A stretch of DNA of 64,000 nt, from NCBI RefSeq assembly GCF_900094575.1, contig NZ_FMAE01000005.1:364092-428091 (forward strand), in the 5' to 3' direction. Made by a program: the position numbers and the translations under genes. Below are positions 24,224 to 33,101 of the stretch, piece after piece; within the stretch, counting starts at the first letter, position 1, and every line of letters begins with the position of its first letter. The notes under the pieces were generated by a model that was not told the origin of the DNA, did not search any database, and worked only from the letters and a program-made list of their open reading frames with translations. The DNA is from Bradyrhizobium yuanmingense. GTDB taxonomy: Bacteria > Pseudomonadota > Alphaproteobacteria > Rhizobiales > Xanthobacteraceae.

Positions 24224-25357
24224 TCACTTGTTCGGGTTGATGAGGAATTTTTCGCCGGTGGCCCGCTTGGCGTAGACTGCGATATTGGCGGGATCGAGCG
24301 CCTCGGCGAGCGAGACAACCTTGGTGTAATGGCTGGCGAAGGTGGTTTTGAGCTCGGATGCCACGCGCTGGCGCAGGCGGCCGATCTCGGCCGGGCCGAT
24401 GTTTTGAAGGAATGGCGTGAGCAGCCAGCCGCCGACGCCCCAGCTGAGCCCGAACGAGCGGTTCAGCTCCGTCGGCCGCGTGTCGAGGCTGCCATAGATG
24501 TAGACCTGCTTGTACACGTTGGAGCCGTAGCGGCTGTATTCCTTCGCGGTCTTGTTGGCTGCGATCTCCATCGCGGTCAGGATCTGGCTCGCCAGCTTGC
24601 CGCCGCCGATGGCGTCGAAGGCGATGGTGGCGCCGGTCTCGACCAGCGCGTTGGTCAGATCGTCCATGAAGCTGGGCGCGCTGGAATCCACGACGTACTT
24701 TGCGCCGATCTTGTGCAGGATGTCGGCCTGCTCCTTGCTCCTGACGATGTTGACGAGGCCGATGCCGTCCTTGATGCAGATCTTGTTGAGCATCTGACCG
24801 AGATTGGAGGCTGCGGCCGTGTGCACGAGCGCCTTGTGGTTCTCCCGCCGCATCGTCTCGGTCATGCCGAGTGCGGTCAGCGGATTGACGAACCAGGAGG
24901 CCCCGTCCGCCGCCGTGGTGCCCGGCGGCAGCTCCATGACGTCGCGGACCTTCAGCACGCGGTACTGCGTGTACATCCCGCCGCCGATCATCGACACCGT
25001 CTTGCCCATCAGGGCCTTGGCCGCGTCCGACGATCCGGTCCTTACTACCGTGCCGGCGCCCTCGTTGCCGACCGGCAGCGACTGATCGAATCTCGCCGCC
25101 ATCATCCGCATCGCCGCCTCCGGCATCGTGGCAGTGATGACCGGCATCTCCTTGGTGCCGGAAGCCTTGGCGGCCGACATGTCGGCGGGTCCGATCAGCA
25201 GCCCGAGATCGGACGGGTTGATCGGGGTGGCCTCGACGCGAACCACGACCTCATCGTCGGCCGGCTCCGCGGTCGGGACCGTCACGAGAGACAATTCCAG
25301 CTCGCCGCTCTTCTTGAGCAGCGAACGCAATTCCAGTCCGGTCTTGCCGTCACTCAT
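24224..25357 (-). CDS. MDR-family zinc-type alcohol dehydrogenase/quinone oxidoreductase
   Basis: A 377-residue medium-chain dehydrogenase/reductase. The GroES-like N-terminal domain includes TPINPSDLGLLIGP and PVGNEGAGTVV; the Rossmann part has ALVHTAAASNLGQMLNKIC in place of the canonical GxGxxG glycine run. No structural-zinc cysteine cluster is visible, which suits a zinc-free quinone-oxidoreductase type. It lies between eno and the FMN reductase on the same strand, with a terminator hairpin after it. Physiological substrate unknown. Start ATG at 25357 follows AGGGGAGG. Confidence 0.85.
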   Translation of the reverse strand: MSDGKTGLELRSLLKKSGELELSLVTVPTAEPADDEVVVRVEATPINPSDLGLLIGPADMSAAKASGTKEMPVITATMPEAAMRMMAARFDQSLPVGNEGAGTVVRTGSSDAAKALMGKTVSMIGGGMYTQYRVLKVRDVMELPPGTTAADGASWFVNPLTALGMTETMRRENHKALVHTAAASNLGQMLNKICIKDGIGLVNIVRSKEQADILHKIGAKYVVDSSAPSFMDDLTNALVETGATIAFDAIGGGKLASQILTAMEIAANKTAKEYSRYGSNVYKQVYIYGSLDTRPTELNRSFGLSWGVGGWLLTPFLQNIGPAEIGRLRQRVASELKTTFASHYTKVVSLAEALDPANIAVYAKRATGEKFLINPNK

Positions 25358-25403
25358 GTCGATCCTCCCCTGTCCTTCTGTTCGCGCGGATCGAGACGCC
25401 GGC

Positions 25404-26687
25404 TTACGCCAGCGCCTTCAGTGCCGCCCTGCCGCCATAGAGCGCCTGCTTGCCGAGCTGCTGCTCGATGCGCAAGAGCTGGTTGTATTTGGCGGTCCGG
25501 TCGGACCTTGCAAGGGAGCCGGTCTTGATCTGACCGCAATTGGTGGCGACCGCGAGGTCGGCGATGGTGGAATCCTCGGTCTCGCCGGAGCGGTGCGACA
25601 TCATCGAGGTGTAGCCGGCCTTGTGCGCCATCTCGACCGCGGCGAGCGTCTCGGTCAGCGTGCCGATCTGGTTGACCTTGATCAGGATCGAGTTGGCGCG
25701 GCCGGTCTTGATGCCTTCGGCAAGGCGCTTGACGTTGGTGACGAAGAGGTCGTCGCCGACCAGCTGGCACTTCTTGCCGATCAGGTCGGTGAGCTCCTTC
25801 CAGCCGTCCATGTCGTCTTCCGACATGCCGTCCTCGATGGTCACGATGGGATAGCGCGCGACGAGGTCGGCAAGATACTTCGCCTGCTCGGAGATCGAAC
25901 GGGTCTTGCCCTCGCCTTCATAGACGTATTTGCCGTCCTTGAAGAACTCGGTCGAGGCGCAGTCGAGGCCGAGCATGATGTCGGTGCCCGCCTTGAAGCC
26001 GGCCTTGCCGATCGCGTTCATGACGAAGTCGAGCGCGGCGTCCGCCGACGGCAGGTTCGGAGCGAAACCGCCCTCGTCGCCGACATTGGTGTTGTGGCCG
26101 GCCTTCTTCAATTCGGACTTCAGCGTATGGAAGACTTCCGCGCCGTAGCGCAGGCCCTCGGCAAAGCTCGAGGCGCCGACCGGCAGGATCATGAATTCCT
26201 GGAAGTCGATCGGGTTGTCGGCGTGCACGCCGCCATTGATGATGTTCATCATCGGCACCGGCAGCAGGCGCGCGGAGGTGCCGCCGACGTAGCGATAGAG
26301 CGGCATGTCGAGCGAATTCGCGGCCGCCTTGGCGCAGGCCAGCGAGACGCCGAGGATGGCGTTGGCGCCCAGCCGGCTCTTGTTCGGCGTGCCGTCGAGG
26401 TCGATCATGATCTGGTCGATCTGGGCCTGCTGCTCGACATCGAGGCCGCTCAGAGCCTCGAAGATCTCGCCATTGACGGCGCCGACCGCCTTGGTCACGC
26501 CCTTGCCGAGATAGCGCGCCTTGTCGCCGTCGCGCAGTTCCACGGCCTCATGGGCGCCGGTGGAGGCGCCGGACGGAACCGCGGCGCGGCCGAGCGCCCC
26601 GTCCTCCAGCACGACATCGACCTCGACGGTGGGATTGCCCCGGCTATCGAGAATTTCGCGGCCGATGATGTCGATGATGGCGGTCAT
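25404..26687 (-). CDS. eno: Enolase
   Basis: A 427-residue glycolytic enzyme converting 2-phosphoglycerate to phosphoenolpyruvate. N-terminal GREILDSRGNPTVEV, the metal ligands in GLDCASTEF and TIEDGMSEDD, the catalytic lysine in LIKVNQIGTLTE, and SHRSGETEDSTIADLAV are all intact. I start at MTAIIDIIG (26687); the frame offers three more residues upstream. It is divergent from a Vgb-like gene, with 174 bases between. In alphaproteobacteria eno commonly neighbours kdsA, ftsB and pdhA; here kdsA is about 10 kb away. Confidence 0.97.
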   Translation of the reverse strand: MTAIIDIIGREILDSRGNPTVEVDVVLEDGALGRAAVPSGASTGAHEAVELRDGDKARYLGKGVTKAVGAVNGEIFEALSGLDVEQQAQIDQIMIDLDGTPNKSRLGANAILGVSLACAKAAANSLDMPLYRYVGGTSARLLPVPMMNIINGGVHADNPIDFQEFMILPVGASSFAEGLRYGAEVFHTLKSELKKAGHNTNVGDEGGFAPNLPSADAALDFVMNAIGKAGFKAGTDIMLGLDCASTEFFKDGKYVYEGEGKTRSISEQAKYLADLVARYPIVTIEDGMSEDDMDGWKELTDLIGKKCQLVGDDLFVTNVKRLAEGIKTGRANSILIKVNQIGTLTETLAAVEMAHKAGYTSMMSHRSGETEDSTIADLAVATNCGQIKTGSLARSDRTAKYNQLLRIEQQLGKQALYGGRAALKALA

Positions 26688-26861
26688 GATGTCCACTTCC
26701 GTTCGTTGGGGCTGATCGGTGCCGCGGGTCTTACACGGGCCGCAAGCAAATGTGAACGCTTGGACGCACGGCTCCGACTGACGCGAAAGGCGCCTCAGAA
26801 TATGCTCGACCGCATCTGGTCCGCGTGCCCAACCTCAATCTCAAACAGTCGGGGTAACGCC

Positions 26862-27839
26862 ATGAATCGCCGCCAATTTCTTGCTTCGAGTGCCGCGCTG
26901 CTTGCCGCCCGCCCAGGTTTTGCGCAGGAAGCCCCGTTCCGGACGAAATACTACGCGATCAGCCCAGGCATCGGCCTGCACGATCTCACGCCCGCCCCTG
27001 ACGGCACGATCTGGTTCACGGCGCAGGGCAAGGGCCTGCTCGGCAGCCTCGATCCACGCGATGGCCGTTTCAAGACGGTCAGCCTCGGCCAGGGCGCGGC
27101 CCCACACGGCGTGACCATCGGACCCGATGGCGCGCCCTGGATCACCGAGGGCGGCCAGAACGCGATTGCGCGGGTCGACCCTGCCGATCTCAAGGTGACG
27201 CTGTTCCGCCTGCCGGAAAAGTTCGCCTCCGCCAATCTCAACACCGGCGTGTTCGACAGGGAGGGCACCTACTGGTTCACCGGCCAGTCCGGCTATTACG
27301 GCCGGCTGTCTCCGAAGACCGGCGAGATGAATGTGTTCAAGGCGCCGAAGGGGGTCGGCCCCTACGGCATCACGGTCACACCCATGGGCGATGTCTGGTA
27401 CGCCTCCCTCGGCGGCAGCCATATCGCGAAGATCGACCGCGCGGGCGGCAATGCGACCGTGGTCGAACCGCCGACCCCGAACCAGGGGTCGCGGCGCGTC
27501 TGGTCGGATTCGAGGGGCCGGATCTGGGTCAGCGAGTGGAACAGCGGCCACGTCTCGGTGCATGATCCCGCGGACGGCTCGTGGAAGACCTGGAAGCTGC
27601 CGGGCGAACGTCCCCGCGCCTATGCCGTGTACGTCGATGACAAGGACAAGGTCTGGCTGACCGATTTCTCCGCCAACGCCATCGTGCGGTTCGATCCCGC
27701 CACAGAAAAGTTCAATGTCTTCGCCAGCGACAAGGCCAACGCCAATGTCCGCCAGCTCGACGGCCGTCCGGGCGAGCTATGGGGCTGCGAGTCCGGCAAC
27801 GACCGGATCGTCATGATCCAGACAATCGCCGCCGGTTGA
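26862..27839 (+). CDS. Exported Vgb/SMP-30-like beta-propeller protein
   Basis: A 325-residue protein with a Tat-like signal (NRRQFLASSAALLAARPGFAQ) and about six repeats built on the pattern APDGTIWFTAQG, GPDGAPWITEGG, TPMGDVWYASLGG and DKDKVWLTDFS. This is the six/seven-bladed propeller of the virginiamycin B lyase/SMP-30 type. The family includes a streptogramin lyase, but most members are of unknown activity and this one may be a periplasmic lactonase or binding protein. The ATG at 26862 follows GGGG nine bases upstream. A composite repeat follows the gene. Confidence 0.82.
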   Translation: MNRRQFLASSAALLAARPGFAQEAPFRTKYYAISPGIGLHDLTPAPDGTIWFTAQGKGLLGSLDPRDGRFKTVSLGQGAAPHGVTIGPDGAPWITEGGQNAIARVDPADLKVTLFRLPEKFASANLNTGVFDREGTYWFTGQSGYYGRLSPKTGEMNVFKAPKGVGPYGITVTPMGDVWYASLGGSHIAKIDRAGGNATVVEPPTPNQGSRRVWSDSRGRIWVSEWNSGHVSVHDPADGSWKTWKLPGERPRAYAVYVDDKDKVWLTDFSANAIVRFDPATEKFNVFASDKANANVRQLDGRPGELWGCESGNDRIVMIQTIAAG

Positions 27840-27874
27840 CGACGAGCCCGTTTGCGTCCATCCCGGCATCCTCT

Positions 27875-27957
27875 GGAGCGCGATCTTATCGCGCTCCTAT
27901 TGCTTAATTGAGCATGATCTTTCGGAAAACCGGTGCCCACTTTTCCGGATCATGCTC
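27875..27957. repeat. Composite palindromic repeat, copy 2
   Basis: A 9-bp hairpin GGAGCGCGA-TCTTA-TCGCGCTCC (27875-27897) is followed by GAGCATGATC (27910-27919) and GATCATGCTC (27948-27957) around TTCGGAAAACCG. It has the same two-part structure as 5587-5687. It ends 18 bases before the queF start, so it lies in the queF leader. Confidence 0.8.
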
Positions 27958-27975
27958 CACAGGATGTTGACGACG

Positions 27976-28428
27976 ATGGCGAAAAAGTCCCTCCAGCTCG
28001 GCCGCGCGGTCGAATGGCCGCACACGCCGGAAGAGGCCCAACTCGACCGCGTGCCCAATCCGCAGAAAGGCACGGATTATCTGGTGCGCTTCACCGTGCC
28101 GGAATTCACCTCGCTCTGCCCGGTTACGGGCCAGCCGGATTTCGCGCATCTGATGATCGACTACGCGCCAGGCGCTTGGCTGCTGGAATCGAAATCGCTC
28201 AAGCTCTACATCGCCAGCTTCCGCAATCACGGCGCCTTCCACGAGGACTGCACCGTCATGATCGGCAAGCGCATCGCCAGCGAGATCAAGCCGAAATTCC
28301 TGCGCATCGGCGGCTATTGGTATCCGCGCGGCGGCATCCCGATCGACGTGTTCTGGCAGACCGGCCGCGTGCCGAAGGGCCTGTGGGTGCCGGAGCAAGG
28401 CGTGGCGCCCTATCGCGGGCGGGGCTAG
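27976..28428 (+). CDS. queF: NADPH-dependent 7-cyano-7-deazaguanine reductase
   Basis: A 150-residue type I QueF that reduces preQ0 to preQ1 for queuosine in tRNA. The nucleophilic cysteine is in TSLCPVTGQPDF, and the substrate-binding motifs ESKSLKLYIASFRNHG and HEDC are present. Length matches the unimodular, Bacillus-like form. Start chosen at MAKKSLQLG; in-frame ATGs lie at 27952 and 27964 inside or beside the repeat. It is solitary, with no other queuosine gene visible in the window. Confidence 0.95.
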   Translation: MAKKSLQLGRAVEWPHTPEEAQLDRVPNPQKGTDYLVRFTVPEFTSLCPVTGQPDFAHLMIDYAPGAWLLESKSLKLYIASFRNHGAFHEDCTVMIGKRIASEIKPKFLRIGGYWYPRGGIPIDVFWQTGRVPKGLWVPEQGVAPYRGRG

Positions 28429-28463
28429 GGCATGCTCGGTCACGTGTGACCATCAAGAGAAAA

Positions 28464-28490
28464 CGGCCTCGGTCGACAGCGACGAGGCCG
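28464..28490 (-). terminator. Rho-independent terminator of the serine hydrolase gene
   Basis: Inverted repeat CGGCCTCG (28464-28471) and CGAGGCCG (28483-28490). On the minus strand it lies just after the stop at 28507 and is followed by TTTTCTC. It may also stop queF transcripts from the other side. Confidence 0.7.
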
Positions 28491-28506
28491 CTCTCGCAGC
28501 ACGGTC

Positions 28507-29700
28507 CTAGCTTGCCAAGCGCTGCCTCAGGCTCTGGTAGAGCGCCGTCTCGAAGTTCATATAGCCGATGAATGATGTCGGATCACCGAAGGGCAGAATC
28601 TGGGTGGCCCAGAACCCGCCGACGTTGTTCTGCCGATCGATCCAGTAGAACAGGTTGGCAAGCCCGGCCCAGCCCAGCGCGCCGGCGGGACGTCCTGTCG
28701 GGGCTTCCTCGTCGTTGACCATGAAGCTCAACGCCCAGGATTTGGATTGGCCCGGAAAGAATTCCGCATCATTGCACAGTGACGGGATGACACCCGTGAT
28801 CGGCGTTACCTTCCTGTCGCCCAGATGGTTCTTTTCCGCCATCCGAACGGTTTCGGCTTTCAGCACGCGGCCGTGTTCGCCAACCCCGTCATTCAGCCAC
28901 ATGCGGATGAAACGCATGTAGTCGCCGACCGTGCCGTACAGGCCGTGGCCGCCCATATGGACTTCGGGCTTTGCTGGAAGCTCGAAATCCATCGGCGCAA
29001 GGGACCCGTCGGCATTCCGCGCGTGGATGCCGGCCAGTTTCTGGCGCATCGCATCGGTCAGCTCGAAGGTCATGTCCTCGATCCCGAGCGGTTCGAAGAT
29101 GCGTGTCTTGAAGACTTCACCGAGTCGCTTGCCCGTGATGGCCTCGACGATCTGGCCGCACCAGTCGAGATTTGTTCCATAGTCCCAGCGCTCGCCGGGA
29201 TCGAACAGCAGCGGGGTCATCAGGGAGGCCTTGGTCGCGGTGATCACGCTGGGCTGCCCCTTCTCCTGCGCCAGCCGGTTGTAGGTGTGGTTGATGAAAT
29301 CGTAGCTCAGGCCCGCCGTGTGGGTCATCAGCATGCGCGTGGTGATATCGCGCTTCGGTGCACGCAGGATCGGCTCGCCCGCTGCATCGAAGCCCTCGAT
29401 CACCTGCAGCTTTCCGATCTCGTTCGCGTAACGCTTCGCGGGCGCATCGAGATCGAGCTTGCCCTCCTCGACGAGTTGCAGAACGGCCGTGCCGGTAATC
29501 GCCTTGGTGGTGGAGAAAAGGGCAAAGACGCTGTCGGTGGTCATGTCCGCCGGCCGATCGAGACGGCGTTTGCCGGCTGCGCCTTCATAGATGTTGCGCC
29601 GGCGGTCCGTCATCATCGCGACAACGCCGGGCACGCGCAGCGTGGATGTGACGACGCCGTCGAGAACGGCATCTGCCGTCGCGCCAAAATTCATGATCAT
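28507..29700 (-). CDS. Serine hydrolase, class C beta-lactamase-like esterase
   Basis: A 397-residue cytosolic hydrolase of the beta-lactamase/penicillin-binding-protein C fold, probably an esterase of the EstB type. The nucleophile is in FSTTKAITGTAV (SxxK). YDFINHTYN or YGTNLDWCG may supply the Tyr-x-Asn element, and HMGGHGLYGT fits the third conserved box. No signal peptide is present, which argues against a periplasmic beta-lactamase. GGGAGG lies six bases before the ATG at 29700. It follows the Baeyer-Villiger monooxygenase gene by 55 bases, so it may hydrolyse that enzyme's ester products. Confidence 0.85.
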   Translation of the reverse strand: MIMNFGATADAVLDGVVTSTLRVPGVVAMMTDRRRNIYEGAAGKRRLDRPADMTTDSVFALFSTTKAITGTAVLQLVEEGKLDLDAPAKRYANEIGKLQVIEGFDAAGEPILRAPKRDITTRMLMTHTAGLSYDFINHTYNRLAQEKGQPSVITATKASLMTPLLFDPGERWDYGTNLDWCGQIVEAITGKRLGEVFKTRIFEPLGIEDMTFELTDAMRQKLAGIHARNADGSLAPMDFELPAKPEVHMGGHGLYGTVGDYMRFIRMWLNDGVGEHGRVLKAETVRMAEKNHLGDRKVTPITGVIPSLCNDAEFFPGQSKSWALSFMVNDEEAPTGRPAGALGWAGLANLFYWIDRQNNVGGFWATQILPFGDPTSFIGYMNFETALYQSLRQRLAS

Positions 29701-29755
29701 GATCGTCCTCCCGTGCTGGATTGTTTGATGTGGTCGACGCTCGCGTCGCGAGCGC

Positions 29756-31396
29756 TCATTGCATCACGAAGCCCTCGTAACCGTTCACCGCGACCTCGTC
29801 GCACTTCTGTCGATACGCGCCGACGCCGCCGCAGTACGACAGGACACGGCGCGGCTTGCCTTCGACGTTCGAGCCCAGGTACCAGGAATTGGTTTTCGCG
29901 ATCAGCGTCGCGTTTGCGATCTCATCGTGATGGGCCACCCAGCTGTCCTGGGCGTCCTTTGTCGGCTCGACCACCTTCAGATCCTTGCTGCGCATGTACT
30001 TGATGCAGTCATCGATCCATTCGACCTGCTGCTGCAGGCACGTGGTCATGTTGCACAGCGCGGCCGATGGAGCGAGCGGAACGGCGGTCGTGAACAGGTT
30101 GGGATAGCCGTGAACCTGCAGGCCCATCGTGGTGCGGATGTCCCTGCCCCAGTCCTCCCTCAGCGATCGGCCGTCGCGGCCCCTGATATCGATGCGCGTC
30201 AAGGCACCGGTGCCGGCGTCGAAGCCGGTTGCTAGGATAATGACATCCAGCTCATGGACCGTACCGTCAGCGGTCTGAATACCAGTGGGCGTGACGCGAT
30301 CGATCGGATTGCTCTTGACGCTGACGATCTCGACGTTGGGGCGATGGAAGGCCTCGAGGAAGTTCTGCTCGAGCGGCACACGGTGCGTTCCGAAGCCATA
30401 ATCGGCAGGAATCAACGCATCGCACAGTTTCGGATCCCCGAGCCGCTCGCGCATCTTCCCGCGCACGAATTCGGAGATCTCGGCATTGACCTCCGGGTCG
30501 AAGAACAGCTCGGCGAACGAGGATATCCATAGCTTCAGGGAACCGTCATTCCAGCAGGCCTCGATCACCGCGCGGCGGCGCTCCGGCGTGAGGTCTGCCC
30601 AGGCGTGCTCGAAGTCGTATTCAAAGCCGGTGAATGTGCGCGGCAGGCGTTCGGTGAGCGACTTGAATCTCGACTTGTAGTCCTCGACCTCCGCGGCCCC
30701 AAATTTCGGATTCTTCATCGGGATGATGTATTGCGGCGTGCGGATGAACACCTTGAGATGGCCGACATCGCCGGCGATCGTCTGGATGACCTGGATGCCG
30801 GTCGCACCGTTGCCGATGACTCCGACGCGCTTGCCTGCGAGGTCGACAGGCTGCTCCGGCCAGCGCGCCGTATGGAACAACCGTCCCTTGAAAGTCTCCT
30901 GCCCCGGAAAGGATACGTAGGGAGCCGACAGCATGCCGCAGCAGGTGACCAGAAACTGGGTGTCGATCACGTCGCCCCGGTCGGTCGTGACCAGCCAGCG
31001 CTGCGTGGCCTCGTTGAAGTGCGCGCTCTTGACCGTCGTACTGAACTGGATGTCCTTGCGCAGATCGAGACGGTCGGCGACGTAGTTCATCCAGCGCTCG
31101 ATTTCGGGCTGGCCCGGAAACTTCTCGCTCCAGCTCCAATCCTTGTAGAGCTCCTCGGAGAAAAGATACTGATAGATGTAGGCCTCGGAGTCGAAGCGCG
31201 CGCCGGGATATCGATTCCAATACCACGTGCCGCCTACGCCTGACGCGGCGTCGATCCCCCTGACGCTCAATCCCTGCTCGCGTAGACGATAGAGTTGATA
31301 GAGCCCGGCGACGCCGGCTCCGACAACCACGGCATCGAATCTCGCTGGTCCATGCGAACCGTTGCTTCCATTGGATTTGGTCAGGGCTTCCGCCAT
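29756..31396 (-). CDS. Baeyer-Villiger flavin monooxygenase
   Basis: A 546-residue NADPH/FAD monooxygenase that inserts oxygen next to a ketone to give an ester or lactone. FAD site VVVGAGVAGLYQLYRL near residue 25, NADPH site GVIGNGATGIQVIQT, and the Baeyer-Villiger fingerprint FKGRLFHTARWP are intact; GTWYWNRYPGARFD is also diagnostic. I start at 31396 (MAEALTKSNG), with GAGGAGGAAGAA upstream. It forms a two-gene operon with the serine hydrolase and is divergent from an AraC-family regulator. The ketone substrate is unknown. Confidence 0.92.
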   Translation of the reverse strand: MAEALTKSNGSNGSHGPARFDAVVVGAGVAGLYQLYRLREQGLSVRGIDAASGVGGTWYWNRYPGARFDSEAYIYQYLFSEELYKDWSWSEKFPGQPEIERWMNYVADRLDLRKDIQFSTTVKSAHFNEATQRWLVTTDRGDVIDTQFLVTCCGMLSAPYVSFPGQETFKGRLFHTARWPEQPVDLAGKRVGVIGNGATGIQVIQTIAGDVGHLKVFIRTPQYIIPMKNPKFGAAEVEDYKSRFKSLTERLPRTFTGFEYDFEHAWADLTPERRRAVIEACWNDGSLKLWISSFAELFFDPEVNAEISEFVRGKMRERLGDPKLCDALIPADYGFGTHRVPLEQNFLEAFHRPNVEIVSVKSNPIDRVTPTGIQTADGTVHELDVIILATGFDAGTGALTRIDIRGRDGRSLREDWGRDIRTTMGLQVHGYPNLFTTAVPLAPSAALCNMTTCLQQQVEWIDDCIKYMRSKDLKVVEPTKDAQDSWVAHHDEIANATLIAKTNSWYLGSNVEGKPRRVLSYCGGVGAYRQKCDEVAVNGYEGFVMQ

Positions 31397-31572
31397 TTCT
31401 TCCTCCTCGGTGATTTTTGAGTGCGCACGACCTTCCCCATCCGTCATACGATCGGATGGTGGTGCAGCGCGTCATTGTTGATCCCATCTGTGCGGGACGG
31501 GGGAAGCTATGAGTATTCCGGCGGCTGGAGCTTGAATAAATCGGACAATTCTTTGAACGAAGCCGGACGTCC

Positions 31573-31621
31573 GTTGCCGGTTCTGCAGTTCGGCAACGCG
31601 GCTCGCTTGGCAAATGGCAAA
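31573..31621. promoter_or_regulatory. Candidate operator in the monooxygenase/AraC divergent region
   Basis: The 312-base gap between the divergent genes (31397-31708) holds an inverted repeat GTTGCCG (31573-31579) / CGGCAAC (31591-31597). Shortly after is a perfect tandem repeat TGGCAAATGGCAAA (31608-31621). Direct repeats of this size are typical AraC-family sites, so this is a likely control region. No promoter boxes were assigned, and the rest of the gap shows no gene. Confidence 0.45.
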
Positions 31622-31708
31622 ACCGGCTTATGCTCGTCTCCGCCGTTCGGCCAATGAGAAGCAGAAGCGGTCAACCGCGCCTTAGAATCAGGGAAGGAGT
31701 CGCGCGCG

Positions 31709-32596
31709 ATGGGCCAATTAATAACGGTTGAGGAACTCCCCCGCTACGCTCCCGGCCAATTGATGCTGGACAGTTCCGCCGTGGGCAAGGCTGACTTTCG
31801 GTTGCGCGTCTTCCGCTATGCGCCGTCCGACATCTGGGTGCCGCCGTCCGAGAATTTCCTGATCGTCGTCTATCGCGAAGGCACCACGTCAATGAACCGC
31901 CGTGTGACCGGCGCGTGGAAGCAGGATCACGTCGGACGCGGTGTCACAACCCTGCTGACACGTGCGGAGCCTTCGAACTGGCGCTGGAGCAATGACCTCG
32001 AAGTCAGCCATTTCTACATCTCGCCGAGCCTGATGACGAAGACCGCGAGCGAGGCATTCGACCGCGAGTCAGACGGCGTCGAACTCCACGATCTGCTCAG
32101 GATCGAAGATCCGGTGCTGACCTGGATCGGTGACCGGATGGTGCAGGAAGTGTCCGAAGGCGGCCCGGGCGGCCGGCTCTGCTACGATGCGCTGGCACTT
32201 CAGGCGAGCGTGCACATCTTGCGCAAATACGCCTCGGTGGAATTCAAGCTGCCCTGTCCGCAGGGGCGCTTCAGGCCAGCGCATGCAAGGCTGATCGAGG
32301 ACTATGTCGAACAGAACATCTCCAGGAACATCACGCTCGAGGAGCTAGCCAACATCTGCAACTGCTCGCCGGTGCAGTTCGCGCGCAAGTTCCAGGTGCA
32401 CTATGGCATGCGGCCGCATGCCTATGTCCTGAGCCGCAAGGTGGAGCGCGCCCGCCAACATCTGCGCAAGGATCGGCTCGCCCTGAAGGAAATTGCGCTC
32501 TTGAGCGGATTTTCCGATCAAAGCCATCTCAATCGGATTTTCCGCAGACACATGAACGTCACGCCGGCTGAGTATCGCAAGAGCTGCGCGAGCTAG
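31709..32596 (+). CDS. AraC-family transcriptional regulator
   Basis: A 295-residue regulator. The N-terminal about 185 residues are a ligand-sensing region without a recognised motif. The C-terminal domain has two helix-turn-helices: ITLEELANICNCSPVQFARKF and LKEIALLSGFSDQSHLNRIFRRH, followed by the family end NVTPAEYRK. AAGGAG lies nine bases before the ATG. It is divergent from the monooxygenase/hydrolase pair, whose likely activator it is. Confidence 0.92.
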   Translation: MGQLITVEELPRYAPGQLMLDSSAVGKADFRLRVFRYAPSDIWVPPSENFLIVVYREGTTSMNRRVTGAWKQDHVGRGVTTLLTRAEPSNWRWSNDLEVSHFYISPSLMTKTASEAFDRESDGVELHDLLRIEDPVLTWIGDRMVQEVSEGGPGGRLCYDALALQASVHILRKYASVEFKLPCPQGRFRPAHARLIEDYVEQNISRNITLEELANICNCSPVQFARKFQVHYGMRPHAYVLSRKVERARQHLRKDRLALKEIALLSGFSDQSHLNRIFRRHMNVTPAEYRKSCAS

Positions 32597-32795
32597 CCTC
32601 CTCCGCCCAGTGTGACGTGGACGAAGTGAGACAGCCCCCACCCGTGTTCCGCGCAAGGTGCAGCGCGAAACGCTGCGCCCCGCACAGCCGGGACCGAGCG
32701 CCACGAATTCCGGACCCCGGATCAGCAACGCACCACGCCGCAAGTGCGGCGCGCTGCGTCGCATCAGGGGAACGAAAAACAATGTCTCGGTATAG

Positions 32796-33086
32796 TCAGT
32801 AGGCGCTCAGCAAATCCACCTTGGCATTCGCCAGCACCAGCCGCCGCGCCAGGATGGCGGCAAGATTGCGCATGATCTTCAACGACGTTTCCGGGTGCAG
32901 CCGGCGGTAATCGGCAAAGCTGTCGAGCGGCAGTTCGAGGCAGGTGACGGGCGTGTCGGCGAAGACGTCGGCGCTACGGCTGTGCTCCAGGATCGCCATC
33001 TCGCCGAATTCCATGCCGGGACCATGCGAGGCGAGCCGCACGCCGCTCCGCAGCTCGCGCGGTGGGCGGGGACGTCCCGCCCACAC
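32796..33086 (-). pseudogene. C-terminal fragment of a cyclic-nucleotide-binding-domain protein (glutaminase-like)
   Basis: This 96-codon frame starts abruptly within a cNMP-binding domain: HGPGMEFGEMAILEHSRSADV matches the phosphate-binding cassette, followed by CLELPLDSFADYRRLHPETS and a final helix KIMRNLAAILARRLVLANAKVD. The front half of the domain is missing. The ending resembles the C-terminus of long rhizobial glutaminases carrying STAS/cNMP modules. The first about 12 residues look like unrelated sequence. I regard it as a decayed remnant rather than a working gene. Confidence 0.6.
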
Positions 33087-33101
33087 GCTTTTTCATCCGC
33101 C

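Noticed and set aside
25128..26861. Upstream extension of the Vgb-like protein through the eno region
   Set aside because: The sequence is antisense to enolase; the real protein starts with a Tat-like signal at 26862.
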